A stretch of 64,000 nucleotides of DNA from JANXUR01 sp038229415. GTDB lineage: Bacteria; Acidobacteriota; Terriglobia; Terriglobales; Acidobacteriaceae. Shown here one piece after another: positions 6,789 to 15,250 of this stretch (positions are counted from its first letter, which is position 1; each line of letters opens with the position of its first letter). A model generated the notes under the pieces. The model was given only the letters and a program-made list of their open reading frames with translations. It did not search any database and was not told the origin of the DNA. Location: contig JBBROM010000017.1 in NCBI GenBank assembly GCA_038229415.1, positions 1-64,000 of the forward strand, in the 5' to 3' direction. The translations under genes and the position numbers were made by a program.

Positions 6789-9752
6789 ATGCTGACTGGC
6801 TCTGCAATTCGCGCTAAATTCCTGCAATTCTTCGAGCAACGCGGGCATCGCATTGTGCATTCCTCGTCGCTGGTGCCGCACAATGACCCGACCCTGCTGT
6901 TCACCAATGCGGGGATGAACCAGTTCAAGGACGTGTTTCTTGGGCTGGAAAAACGCGACTACAATCGCGCGACGACCTCGCAGAAGTGCGTGCGGGCGGG
7001 TGGCAAGCACAATGACCTGGAGAACGTCGGGTTCACCAATCGCCATCACACGTTTTTTGAGATGCTGGGCAACTTCAGCTTTGGCGACTACTTTAAGCCG
7101 GACGCGATTGCCTATGCGTGGGAGCTGATCACGTCGCCGGAGTGGTTTGGCATTGATGCGACGAAGCTGTATGTGACGATTTTTGAAGGGCAAGGCGACA
7201 TCCCCGCCGACGAAGAGGCGGCGGCGCTGTGGCTCGCGCAGCGCGTGCCCGTGGATCGCATCTTCCGCATGGGCATGAAGGATAATTTTTGGCAGATGGG
7301 CGATACCGGCCCCTGCGGTCCGTGCAGCGAGATTCACTACGACATGGGCGTGGCCGCGAGCGACAAAGTCCGACCAGAATGCGCGACGGGAACGTGTAAG
7401 TTTCCCTGTGAGTGCGGGCGATATGTGGAGATTTGGAATCTAGTGTTCATGCAGTATGAGCGCAAGCTCGGCCCATACCCAGGCGGAAGTTCTTTTGAAT
7501 TGCTGCCTAGACCTTCGATAGACACGGGCGCGGGTCTGGAGCGCTTAGCTGCTGTGCTGCAAGGAGTGGTGTCGAACTACGACACGGATCTGTTTACGCC
7601 GCTGATTGCGCGTGCGGCGGAGTTGTGTGGAACTTCGCTTGAGCAAGAATTGGCGAAAGAAGCGACGGGCGGAGGGGCTGCATCACTCCGAGTGATCGCG
7701 GATCACGCACGCGCGGCTACCTTCCTCATCAGCGATGGCGTGATTCCCGCGAACGAAGGTCGCGGGTATGTACTGAAAAAGATCATCCGCCGCGCGATTC
7801 GACATGGAAGGCTGCTGGGCCAGTCGAAGCCGTTTCTTTCTGACATGGTGTTCGCGGTGCGGGATGCCATGACCGACGCGTATCCCGAACTCGACGAAAC
7901 CGCCGATCGTGTAGCGAAAATTGTTCTCGCAGAAGAAACCCGCTTCGCCTCAACAATCGAGCTTGGTTTGCAGAAACTGGAAGAAATTATCCGGCAAGCA
8001 ACGATTAACGCTAAGCGCAGTACGTATCGGGAACAGATACAGCTCTGGAAGAGTGATCCTGAGCGGTCATACGCGGTTGTCGATGCCCAGCGGGCTCTCG
8101 ACAGTTTGGCGGACACGCTATGGCTGGTGAGCTTAGAACGTATCAAAACGATATTCCACGATCTAGTCGCAGTGCCAACCGGAATGCCGACACATTTATG
8201 GATAGAATTTGACAAAGGTGTGGCTGAGCAGTTCCGCAGCAACCCGCCGACGGTCAGCGGTGAAGAAGCATTCAAGCTCTACGACACCTATGGCCTTCCA
8301 GCCGACTTCATTGTCGAGGCGTGCAAAGATGCTGGGGCCAGGTTTGATGAAGCCAGCTTCAACGCTGCAATGGCCGAGCAGAAGACACGGGCGCGGGCTT
8401 CTTGGAAAGGCGCGGTCAAGCAAACTGCGAATCCCGCGTATCAGAGTTTGCCGACGTCCAACTTCGAAGGCTACTCACAGACTTCATCGCCGAGTTGCGA
8501 GGTGCTGGCGATTCTTGCTGGCGGAGTAAGTGCGCCGGAACTGGCTGCGGGTGTTGAGGGCGAAGTCATTCTCGATCACACGCCTTTTTATGCGGAGTCG
8601 GGTGGGCAGGTTGGCGATCGCGGCATCTTACTCGATAGCTCGGGAGTCGTCGTTGCAGAAGTTACTTCGACTTACTCGCCGGTGCAAGGTGTCCGTGCGC
8701 ACAAGGTGATTACGCGGCAGCCGATCCACGTCGGCGACAAGCTCGATGCGGTAATAGATGGAGAACTGCGGCGCGCTTCCATGCGGCATCACACGGCAAC
8801 GCATCTTCTTCATGCTGCGCTGCGGGAGACTTTGGGCACTCATGTGAAGCAGGCAGGGTCGCTCGTTTCGCCGGGGCATTTACGGTTTGACTTTTCGCAC
8901 TTTGCCGCGGTTGCCGATGAGGAGTTACAGGACATCGAGGACAGCATCAATCGCGAGGTGCTGGGCAACACGGCCGTGGTGACGATCGCCGACGTGCCGA
9001 TTGATACGGCGGTGAATGAATATCACGCGATGGCGCTGTTTGGCGAAAAGTATGGCGACAAGGTGCGCGTGGTGAAGATTGGCGACTACTCGGTGGAGCT
9101 ATGCGGGGGAACGCACACGGCGGCGACGGGTGAGATTGGGCTGATCAAGATACTAAGTGAAGGCAGCGTATCGAGCGGGGTTCGGCGCATTGAGGCGGTG
9201 GCCGGGGATCGTTCGCTGGCGCACTTCCGCAAGGATCACGAATTGGAGAAGCTGGTGCATGGCATCGTCGGGCGGAGTGATGATTCGCCGAGTGATGCAC
9301 TGCGCGCGGAGTTTGAGAAGCGCGAGGGGGAGATCAAGCGGCTGACGCGCGAGCTGGATCAGTTGCGGATGAAGTCGGCTGCGTCGTCGGTGGCGAGTGT
9401 GGACGAAAAGATTCGCGAGGTGAAGGGCGTGAAGGTGCTGGCGCATCGCGTGGATGGGCTCGACGCGGGGCAGATGCGGACGCTGGTGGACCAGTTGCGG
9501 CAAAAGCTGGGCACGGGCGTGGCGGTGCTGGGCTCGGCGCAGGGTGAAGACAAGGTCACGATCATCGTGGGCGTGACCAAGGACTTGACGGCACGGATTC
9601 AGGCGGGCAAGGTGGTGAATCCGATTGCGCAGAAGGTGGGCGGATCGGGCGGCGGCAAACCGGACATGGCACAGGCAGGCGGCAAGGATGTGGCGGCGCT
9701 CGATGCGGCGCTGGCGGCTGCGTATGACGTGGTGGGTGAGTTGCTGGGGTAA
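6789..9752 (+). CDS. alaS: Alanyl-tRNA synthetase with an extra ~88-residue segment
   Basis: A class II synthetase charging tRNA-Ala, 987 residues against roughly 870-900 usual. The N-terminal catalytic part starts RAKFLQFFEQRGH and contains NAGMNQFKDVFLG, the HHTFFEMLGNFSFGDYFK motif 2 region and a typical GAGLERLAAVLQG motif 3. The editing domain carries HHTATHLLH at about 666-674 and CGGTH at about 772-776, the metal ligands that clear mischarged Ser and Gly. A coiled coil and a C-Ala domain ending in GGSGGGKPDMAQAGG follow. Residues about 401-489, just before SGEEAFKLYDTYGLP, are an insertion not found in standard AlaS. It contains no recognised motif and its DNA seems less GC-rich than the flanks. 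Confidence 0.96.
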   Translation: MLTGSAIRAKFLQFFEQRGHRIVHSSSLVPHNDPTLLFTNAGMNQFKDVFLGLEKRDYNRATTSQKCVRAGGKHNDLENVGFTNRHHTFFEMLGNFSFGDYFKPDAIAYAWELITSPEWFGIDATKLYVTIFEGQGDIPADEEAAALWLAQRVPVDRIFRMGMKDNFWQMGDTGPCGPCSEIHYDMGVAASDKVRPECATGTCKFPCECGRYVEIWNLVFMQYERKLGPYPGGSSFELLPRPSIDTGAGLERLAAVLQGVVSNYDTDLFTPLIARAAELCGTSLEQELAKEATGGGAASLRVIADHARAATFLISDGVIPANEGRGYVLKKIIRRAIRHGRLLGQSKPFLSDMVFAVRDAMTDAYPELDETADRVAKIVLAEETRFASTIELGLQKLEEIIRQATINAKRSTYREQIQLWKSDPERSYAVVDAQRALDSLADTLWLVSLERIKTIFHDLVAVPTGMPTHLWIEFDKGVAEQFRSNPPTVSGEEAFKLYDTYGLPADFIVEACKDAGARFDEASFNAAMAEQKTRARASWKGAVKQTANPAYQSLPTSNFEGYSQTSSPSCEVLAILAGGVSAPELAAGVEGEVILDHTPFYAESGGQVGDRGILLDSSGVVVAEVTSTYSPVQGVRAHKVITRQPIHVGDKLDAVIDGELRRASMRHHTATHLLHAALRETLGTHVKQAGSLVSPGHLRFDFSHFAAVADEELQDIEDSINREVLGNTAVVTIADVPIDTAVNEYHAMALFGEKYGDKVRVVKIGDYSVELCGGTHTAATGEIGLIKILSEGSVSSGVRRIEAVAGDRSLAHFRKDHELEKLVHGIVGRSDDSPSDALRAEFEKREGEIKRLTRELDQLRMKSAASSVASVDEKIREVKGVKVLAHRVDGLDAGQMRTLVDQLRQKLGTGVAVLGSAQGEDKVTIIVGVTKDLTARIQAGKVVNPIAQKVGGSGGGKPDMAQAGGKDVAALDAALAAAYDVVGELLG

Positions 9753-9825
9753 CTGCAAAAGCTAAGGCGCACACAGAGGCACTGAGACACTAAGAAACAC
9801 AGGAGAAAGTACAAGGTAGGTTTTT

Positions 9826-10458
9826 ATGAGCCAGTCGGAAACTAAGTCCGCTGCTACTAAGTCGAAACCGATGTTCCTGCCGGAGGTCGAAGCCAATCCT
9901 GAGCCCGGGCCCTTCCGCAACCTGATTTTGGGGGCGCAGAAGAATGGGCAGGAGTATCCGCAGATTTGGCATATGTTCGCCTTCAAGCAGGAGGCGACGA
10001 ATCACTTGGCGAATTTTACGCAGGGGATGATGCGCGGCGAGGGGCCGCTTTCGTCGGGCATTCGGGAGCTGATTGCGGCGTACACGTCGTATGAAAATCA
10101 CTGCCCGTTTTGACTGAAGTCGCACGCTGCGGTCGCGGCGGAACTGCTGGGCAGTGAAGATTTGGTGTGGGGCGTATTGCGCGATCTGGAAACGAGCGCG
10201 CTCGATGACAAGCACAAGGCGCTGTTCCGGTTTGTGAGCAAGGTGAACAAGGATTCGCACCGCATTACGCCAGACGACATGAAGCCGCTGCACGAAGTGG
10301 GATGGACGGACGAGGACATCTACTACGCGGTCACGGTTTGCGCGCTGTTCAATTTTTATAATCGCTGGATTGACGCGAGCGGGGTGCATGCCTTGTCGGA
10401 CGAAGCGCATCGCGAGGGAGGCAAGCGCATGAAGCTGCATGGGTATGCGAGGAGCTAG
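9826..10458 (+). CDS. AhpD-like peroxidase-related selenoprotein (CxxU), read through an in-frame TGA
   Basis: Read with the TGA at 10111-10113 as selenocysteine, this is one continuous 210-residue AhpD/carboxymuconolactone-decarboxylase-fold protein of the peroxidase-related type. The active site is E81 - C93 - U96 - H100. In mycobacterial AhpD the catalytic residues are E118, C130, C133 and H137, with exactly the same spacing, so Sec replaces the second, more reactive cysteine of CxxC. After the TGA the frame stays open for 115 codons and continues the family pattern (LKSHAAVAAELLG, then FNFYNRWIDASGV). A hairpin with a GGUC loop follows the TGA. The likely role is thiol- or selenol-dependent peroxide reduction in the cytoplasm. 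The ATG follows AAGGTAGG; alaS lies 73 bases upstream. An ordinary nonsense mutation or TGC-to-TGA sequencing error is the alternative. No sel genes lie in the window. Confidence 0.82.
10111..10140 (+). promoter_or_regulatory. Candidate bacterial SECIS element next to the TGA codon
   Basis: Directly after the TGA, CGCTGC (10125-10130) pairs with GCGGCG (10135-10140), with one U-G wobble, and closes a GGTC tetraloop at 10131-10134. The loop begins 17 bases after the TGA. Bacterial SECIS hairpins need guanine in a small apical loop about 16-37 bases from UGA; the E. coli fdhF element has a GGUC loop at nearly the same distance (from memory). The hairpin would be bound by SelB. Confidence 0.72.
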
Positions 10459-10546
10459 CGCTAGTTGCCAGTTCCCGGTTGCCAGTTGGCAGTCTTTAGT
10501 TTCCAGGCATTAGGCTGACCGGGCATTCTCGGCGCGACAGATGCAG

Positions 10547-10575
10547 ATTCCGATCCCGCGCCGCGGGATCGGAAT
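10547..10575. repeat. Perfect intergenic palindrome
   Basis: ATTCCGATCCCG (10547-10558) and CGGGATCGGAAT (10564-10575) form a 12-bp stem with a 5-nt loop between the convergent AhpD-like and Rieske genes. It lacks a T tract but could still end transcription in both directions. Its GGAATGACA edge also occurs in the repeat at 6548-6723. Just before it, GTTGCCAGTT-like words recur near 10462-10490. Confidence 0.6.
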
Positions 10576-10597
10576 GACAATCCCTTCTTAGTATCTG

Positions 10598-11764
10598 CTA
10601 ACTCCTCCAACGCAGCGTCACTGGGCCATCCATCGGGTGTTTCATGGGTTGACCTGAGCGCAAGGATTCCAGGTGTGCGGATTTCAGCTGGAAGTACCAC
10701 TTCGCCGGGCGGTCGGCATCGTCAATCAGCATGAGGGCGGGCGTGTGTTTCAGCCCTCCCGATTGCTGCTCCATCGTGACTTGATCCTGCGCGATGAACG
10801 TCTTGCTGAAGGCGCGGAAGATGGTGAGGACTCCGGGCACGTGTCGGAAGATGTTCCATCCGGCGCAGACGTCAATGCGGCAGCGGTCGCGAGTGATGGG
10901 AGTGACCGTTGTGAGGCTGCTGAACCAAAATTTGCCGGCGCGGATGACTTCGACGCGATGGTTGGGCAGTACGAAGTCAATCGTGGTGGTGATCTCGTCT
11001 GAGCCGGCGTAGAGGCGAAGCAGTTTATACGGCCCGCTGTTGCTGCTTGGTTTGTGGGCGCTCATGCGAAAGCCGTTGGGGATGGGCTCATAAGCTTTTT
11101 TCTTTTCGTGGATGGACTTCGCCGTTCTCCACCACCAAGACTGATGCACGAAAGGCCCATGCGCGGGGTCCATCAGCCCGATAATGCCGTGATCCACGCT
11201 ACAGGCGAGGTCGGCGGTGAGGTAGGTAAAGGTGTAATCGTCGCTGAATGTGGGCAGACGCGGAACTTCCGAAATCGCTGCCACCAAATTCGCCGCTGGC
11301 TTCACTGACGCATCCGGCAGAAAAATCCAGATGAATCCGTCGCGCTCTTGGCAGCGATAGCTGGTGGCAAAGATACGATCCACCTTGAGCTTCGAATCTT
11401 CCGTGAGCGATGGAATTTCGGTGCAGCGGCCAGACTGTCCGTCGAACTTCCAGCCGTGGTAGCTGCACTCCACGTTGCGTCCGTCGAAGTGTCCGCAAGA
11501 GAGCGGCATGGAGCGGTGGGGGCAGGCATCGCGCATGGCGAAGGCTTTGCCGTCGGCGTCGCGTCCCAGAACTAATGGGACTTCGAGCAGCGTCGCCGCT
11601 ACCAGCTTGCCTTGGGCGACTTGGTCGCCTGGCAAGGCGCGATACCAGAAGCCGTAGAGCAGCAGCGAATCGGGAATTTGCTGGAGCGGGGATTCGTCGG
11701 CGTCGGCAGGCCTGAGCGAATTCGGTGCGGCGCTTTGTGCTTCGTTTCGGGCTTCCATCGTCAC
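10598..11764 (-). CDS. Rieske [2Fe-2S] aromatic ring-hydroxylating-type oxygenase
   Basis: About 388 residues. The N-terminal Rieske domain has C81-x-H83 (CPHRSMPLSCGH) and C100-x2-H103 (CSYHGW), the four ligands of the [2Fe-2S] cluster. The C-terminal catalytic domain has D-x2-GLMD-x2-H-x4-H (residues about 190-207), the bridging Asp and the two His of the mononuclear iron. Order and length resemble the pheophorbide a oxygenase / VanA-like single-subunit oxygenases. Substrate is unknown. No dedicated reductase or ferredoxin gene is adjacent, so electrons must come from elsewhere. The start is a GTG at 11764 or the ATG two codons later. It is transcribed away from the cell-wall genes that follow. 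Confidence 0.88.
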   Translation of the reverse strand: MTMEARNEAQSAAPNSLRPADADESPLQQIPDSLLLYGFWYRALPGDQVAQGKLVAATLLEVPLVLGRDADGKAFAMRDACPHRSMPLSCGHFDGRNVECSYHGWKFDGQSGRCTEIPSLTEDSKLKVDRIFATSYRCQERDGFIWIFLPDASVKPAANLVAAISEVPRLPTFSDDYTFTYLTADLACSVDHGIIGLMDPAHGPFVHQSWWWRTAKSIHEKKKAYEPIPNGFRMSAHKPSSNSGPYKLLRLYAGSDEITTTIDFVLPNHRVEVIRAGKFWFSSLTTVTPITRDRCRIDVCAGWNIFRHVPGVLTIFRAFSKTFIAQDQVTMEQQSGGLKHTPALMLIDDADRPAKWYFQLKSAHLESLRSGQPMKHPMDGPVTLRWRS

Positions 11765-11956
11765 TCGCAGCCTACCAGACTGCGTAGGCGACTGGAAAGG
11801 GCAGAATGCGACGTTACCATTGGTGGTTCCGCACCGTTACAAACCCTATGCTCAGCCATGAGCGCGGCCTATAATCAGCTTGCTCAGGTTTGATTCTCCG
11901 TCAGGTTCCGGGTAGTGATGCCGTGGGATTAGTGTGCCCCGGCGGGAGGCCAGGTA

Positions 11957-12745
11957 ATGCGCCAGCACCTGCTACTTGCCCTGATGGCGAACATGACTTA
12001 TACGACCATCGCGATCTCGCTTTCCCTCACGCCCTTCGTGCTCAGCTCGGGCGCGGTGGAGTTGTGTGCTCAAACAGCGACACGCCGGGCTGCATCTACG
12101 ACTGCTCCCACTCCCCGCATGGTTGGGTTTCGCATGGAATCCGGTCAGATGTTCTTTACCAATGAGCCGCAAGAGGCGGACTATCACCGGGGGGCGACAC
12201 GAAGTGCACTCGGCGGCAGCTATGCACGTTCGCGAGGTACATGGACGACGCTAAGTTCAGCGCTGCTATCCACACCGGAGATTGAATCCGCGATTGCTGA
12301 GGCGTCGGCGCGGCATGGCCTTGACGCCAATCTGATTCGCTCGGTCATCCGGGCGGAGTCGGCCTTTGATCCGTTTGCGGTTTCGCGCATGGGGGCAGAA
12401 GGATTGATGCAGTTGATGCCAGCAACCGCGGCGGAACTCAATGTGTCTAACCCATTCGACGCAGCGCAGAACATTGATGGCGGAGTGCGGCATCTAAAAC
12501 AGTTGCTGGAGCATTTTGACGGAGACCTGGAGTTGAGCCTTGCGGCGTACAACGCCGGGGAGGGCGCGGTTCGCCGGGCCGGTGGAGTACCGAATTTTGC
12601 CGAGACACGCAACTATGTGCGGCGCATCACCGGTTTGGCACTGCACGCAAATGAAACACCAGGCAGACGCATGATTCCTGCTGCGCCACCTGCAACGCTG
12701 TTTCGTGATGAGCATGGCGTGCTGACGTTGAGCAATACTGATTGA
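11957..12745 (+). CDS. Lytic transglycosylase, SLT domain
   Basis: A 262-residue exported protein. The ATG at 11957 follows GGGAGG and begins a signal peptide of about 38 residues ending near the LCAQ segment. The SLT domain occupies about 110-225: IESAIAEASARHGLDANLIRSVI, then RAESAFDP with the catalytic Glu, MGAEGLMQLMPATA, NIDGGVRHLKQLL and LAAYNAGEGAV. It cleaves the MurNAc-GlcNAc bond of peptidoglycan in the periplasm with formation of 1,6-anhydro ends. Its stop codon overlaps the TTG start of the amidase gene, so the two wall hydrolases are probably translated together. Confidence 0.92.
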   Translation: MRQHLLLALMANMTYTTIAISLSLTPFVLSSGAVELCAQTATRRAASTTAPTPRMVGFRMESGQMFFTNEPQEADYHRGATRSALGGSYARSRGTWTTLSSALLSTPEIESAIAEASARHGLDANLIRSVIRAESAFDPFAVSRMGAEGLMQLMPATAAELNVSNPFDAAQNIDGGVRHLKQLLEHFDGDLELSLAAYNAGEGAVRRAGGVPNFAETRNYVRRITGLALHANETPGRRMIPAAPPATLFRDEHGVLTLSNTD

Positions 12746-15246
12746 AAAACACCAAATGTTGCAGGATTTTTGAGCCACCCGAGATTGCGAGAAAGAACTT
12801 GACCCAGAGCGCGATCACAAATCGAAGCAGGCTCACGGCGTGGGTTCGCGCTGCCGCCACGGTGATTCTGGCTTGTCTGGCAATGGCGTCACCACTGCAA
12901 GCACGTCCCCACCGCAGCGAGGCTTGGGCGCACCAGCAGTTCGCACGTGCCGAGCGAATGCGCGAGGCGTTGAACGGACGTCCGGCGGAGCAGCGTGCCC
13001 GGCGGGAATACGATCACGTGATTGAAGCCTACCGTATGGTGTATTTTGGGCGACCGACCTCGACCAAGGCTGACGCCAGCGTTGTGGCGCAGGCCGAGAC
13101 GCTGGTGGAAAAGGGCCGCCAGTTCGAGGATGTAGCCGCGCTCGATTCTGCCATTGAGCGCTATGAATTTTTGCGGGGTGAGTATCCGGGGAGCCGCTAC
13201 CGCTACGACGCTCTGTTCACGATTGCCGAAGTCTACAAGGACGACTTGAACGATTCGGCCAAGGCTCGGGCGACGTTTCAGCAGTATTTAAAGAAGTATC
13301 CGCACCAGCGGTTAGCGGAGGAAGCCAAGCAGCAGATCGCGGAGATGGATCGCGTAATGCGTGCCGAGCGCAAGGGCAAGAAGGGCGATCTGACGGCAAG
13401 AACTTCGCCGGATTCGAAATCTTCGAAGGCGGCGAAGCAGGATAGCAATGCCAATGCAGATGCGGCGCCCGCTGGCGGTGCAGGTGCGAATAGTGCAATT
13501 GCGAGGAGCAATCCTGCCGCGAAGAAGCATGGGGACGTTGGTGCTACACAGGGTGTTCCGAACCCGGAAGCAGTGGCTATTGCGCCCTCGCAAAGCTACA
13601 CGACGGAAGTCTCGGCGCGTTCCCTGCCCCGCGTCACCGGCATTCGCCACTGGTCCACGCCAGACTACACCCGGGTGGCAGTGGATCTGGAGTCGTCTGT
13701 GCGCTATGACTCGCAGCGCATCGCAAACCCCGACCGCATTGTGATTGACCTGAAGGAGTCGCAGCTGGCCTCGACGCTGGTGGGCAAGGACTTTGACGAG
13801 GCGGACGGCTTTCTGCGCAAGATGCGGATTGGCCAGTTCCAGCCGGGCAAGACGCGGTTGGTGCTGGAGGTGGATAGCCTCGCCGACTACAGCGCCTTCC
13901 TGTTGCCGAACCCATATCGGCTGATTATTGATATTCATGGCCGCGAGGCGCGCCCGGGCAACCTGATGGCGCGCCAGGATGGTAAGCCAGCGGCCGGGCA
14001 ACCTGGCAAGACTCTGGCAACGGTGAGTGCTGGCACGAAGACTGTGGACAAGTCGGACGCAGACGGCGACTCGGGCGACAGCAGCAACGCGGTGGAAGAC
14101 GAAGACAAACCCATCGTTGCCGCGGCACGGAAGGCCGATGCCCCCGCTGCGACGCGCACTTCTGTTAGCTCCGGTGTACCGAAAACCATTGTGGAAGCTG
14201 ACGGGGCCGAGCGAACCGAGGCAGCAAGCGCGAAACCACCGTTAGCCAGCAGCAAGACCAAGAAGCAGGCCCATTCCCCCGCCAGAAGCGATGCAGCGGT
14301 GGAGGCCAAGGCGCAGTCAGGCAACGATGCCAATGTAATGGCTAGCAATGACGCCGTGGCTGCTACCAACCTACCCTCCGCCGAAGCGCCCGCGCTGAGC
14401 AAGGCCGCGACACGTAGAGGCAAGTCCGCCAAGGTATCTGCACCCGAAGTCGAGACCGCAAGCGAGCCGCCTGCGGTGCGCGAAGCCCAGCCTACGGCGA
14501 CCGGCGACCGTTCGCTCATCCGCGCACTGGGATTGAAGATTGGCAAGATCGTGATTGACGCCGGACACGGTGGGCACGACACCGGAACGATTGGCCCTGA
14601 CGGACTGCGGGAGAAGGATTTGGTGCTGGATGTCGCTCTGCGGCTAGGCAAAGCGCTGGAATCACGGCTGGGCGCGGAGGTGGTTTACACGCGCGACGAC
14701 GATACGTTTATTCCGCTGGAGACGCGCACCGCCATCGCGAACCGCGAACGTGCCGACCTGTTTATTTCGGTCCATGCCAACTCCAGTGACGACGAGACCG
14801 CGCGCGGCGTGGAAACGTACTATCTGAATTTCACCTCGTCGAAAGATGCGCTGGAAGTGGCAGCACGCGAAAACGCGGTGTCGGAAAAGTCCATTCACGA
14901 ACTGCAAGACTTGGTGAAGAAGATTGCGCTGAAGGAAAAGATTGAAGAGTCGCGCGAGTTTGCCGCCGACGTGGAGCACTCGTTATGGGCTGGCTTGAAC
15001 GCGAAGAATCCGGGCCTGCGTGATCGCGGTGTAAAGAAGGCGCCATTCGTGGTGTTGATTGGCGCAAATATGCCATCCATCCTCGCGGAGATTTCGTTCG
15101 TCAGTAACCCCAGCGACGAGAAGAAACTGCGCACCGGCGAATACCGCCAGCATATTGCCGATTCGCTTTACAAGGGCGTCGCGAAATACGTAAGCGGGTT
15201 GGGCGGCGTGAAAGTGGCGAGCCTTAACAAGCACGAGGGCGAATAG
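12742..15246 (+). CDS. N-acetylmuramoyl-L-alanine amidase with TPR-like and AMIN domains
   Basis: An 834-residue periplasmic enzyme. After a signal segment (hydrophobic VRAAATVILACLAMA), residues about 60-215 form TPR-like helices including YRYDALFTIAEVY and KARATFQQYLKKYP. An AMIN domain near 295-400 (RHWSTPDYTRVAVDLES, LIIDIHG) should target the protein to septal or polar wall. A disordered Ala/Ser/Lys-rich linker of about 200 residues follows. The Amidase_3 domain, about 605-825, has VIDAGHGGHD (zinc His), LREKDLVLDVA (zinc Glu), SVHANSS (zinc His) and AEISFVSN with the catalytic Glu. The start is a TTG within ATTGA overlapping the previous stop; a later TTG at about 12796 is possible. Confidence 0.9.
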   Translation: MKNTKCCRIFEPPEIARKNLTQSAITNRSRLTAWVRAAATVILACLAMASPLQARPHRSEAWAHQQFARAERMREALNGRPAEQRARREYDHVIEAYRMVYFGRPTSTKADASVVAQAETLVEKGRQFEDVAALDSAIERYEFLRGEYPGSRYRYDALFTIAEVYKDDLNDSAKARATFQQYLKKYPHQRLAEEAKQQIAEMDRVMRAERKGKKGDLTARTSPDSKSSKAAKQDSNANADAAPAGGAGANSAIARSNPAAKKHGDVGATQGVPNPEAVAIAPSQSYTTEVSARSLPRVTGIRHWSTPDYTRVAVDLESSVRYDSQRIANPDRIVIDLKESQLASTLVGKDFDEADGFLRKMRIGQFQPGKTRLVLEVDSLADYSAFLLPNPYRLIIDIHGREARPGNLMARQDGKPAAGQPGKTLATVSAGTKTVDKSDADGDSGDSSNAVEDEDKPIVAAARKADAPAATRTSVSSGVPKTIVEADGAERTEAASAKPPLASSKTKKQAHSPARSDAAVEAKAQSGNDANVMASNDAVAATNLPSAEAPALSKAATRRGKSAKVSAPEVETASEPPAVREAQPTATGDRSLIRALGLKIGKIVIDAGHGGHDTGTIGPDGLREKDLVLDVALRLGKALESRLGAEVVYTRDDDTFIPLETRTAIANRERADLFISVHANSSDDETARGVETYYLNFTSSKDALEVAARENAVSEKSIHELQDLVKKIALKEKIEESREFAADVEHSLWAGLNAKNPGLRDRGVKKAPFVVLIGANMPSILAEISFVSNPSDEKKLRTGEYRQHIADSLYKGVAKYVSGLGGVKVASLNKHEGE

Positions 15247-15250
15247 CGGC

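Noticed and set aside
7989..8257. Intein in alaS
   Set aside because: The insertion is too short and lacks a Cys/Ser at its first position, splicing blocks and a terminal His-Asn.
10111..10113. Plain nonsense mutation splitting the AhpD-like gene into a pseudogene
   Set aside because: The TGA falls exactly on the catalytic Cys position, the frame downstream is intact with conserved residues, and a SECIS-like hairpin follows at the correct distance. Still to be confirmed against reads and the genome's sel genes.
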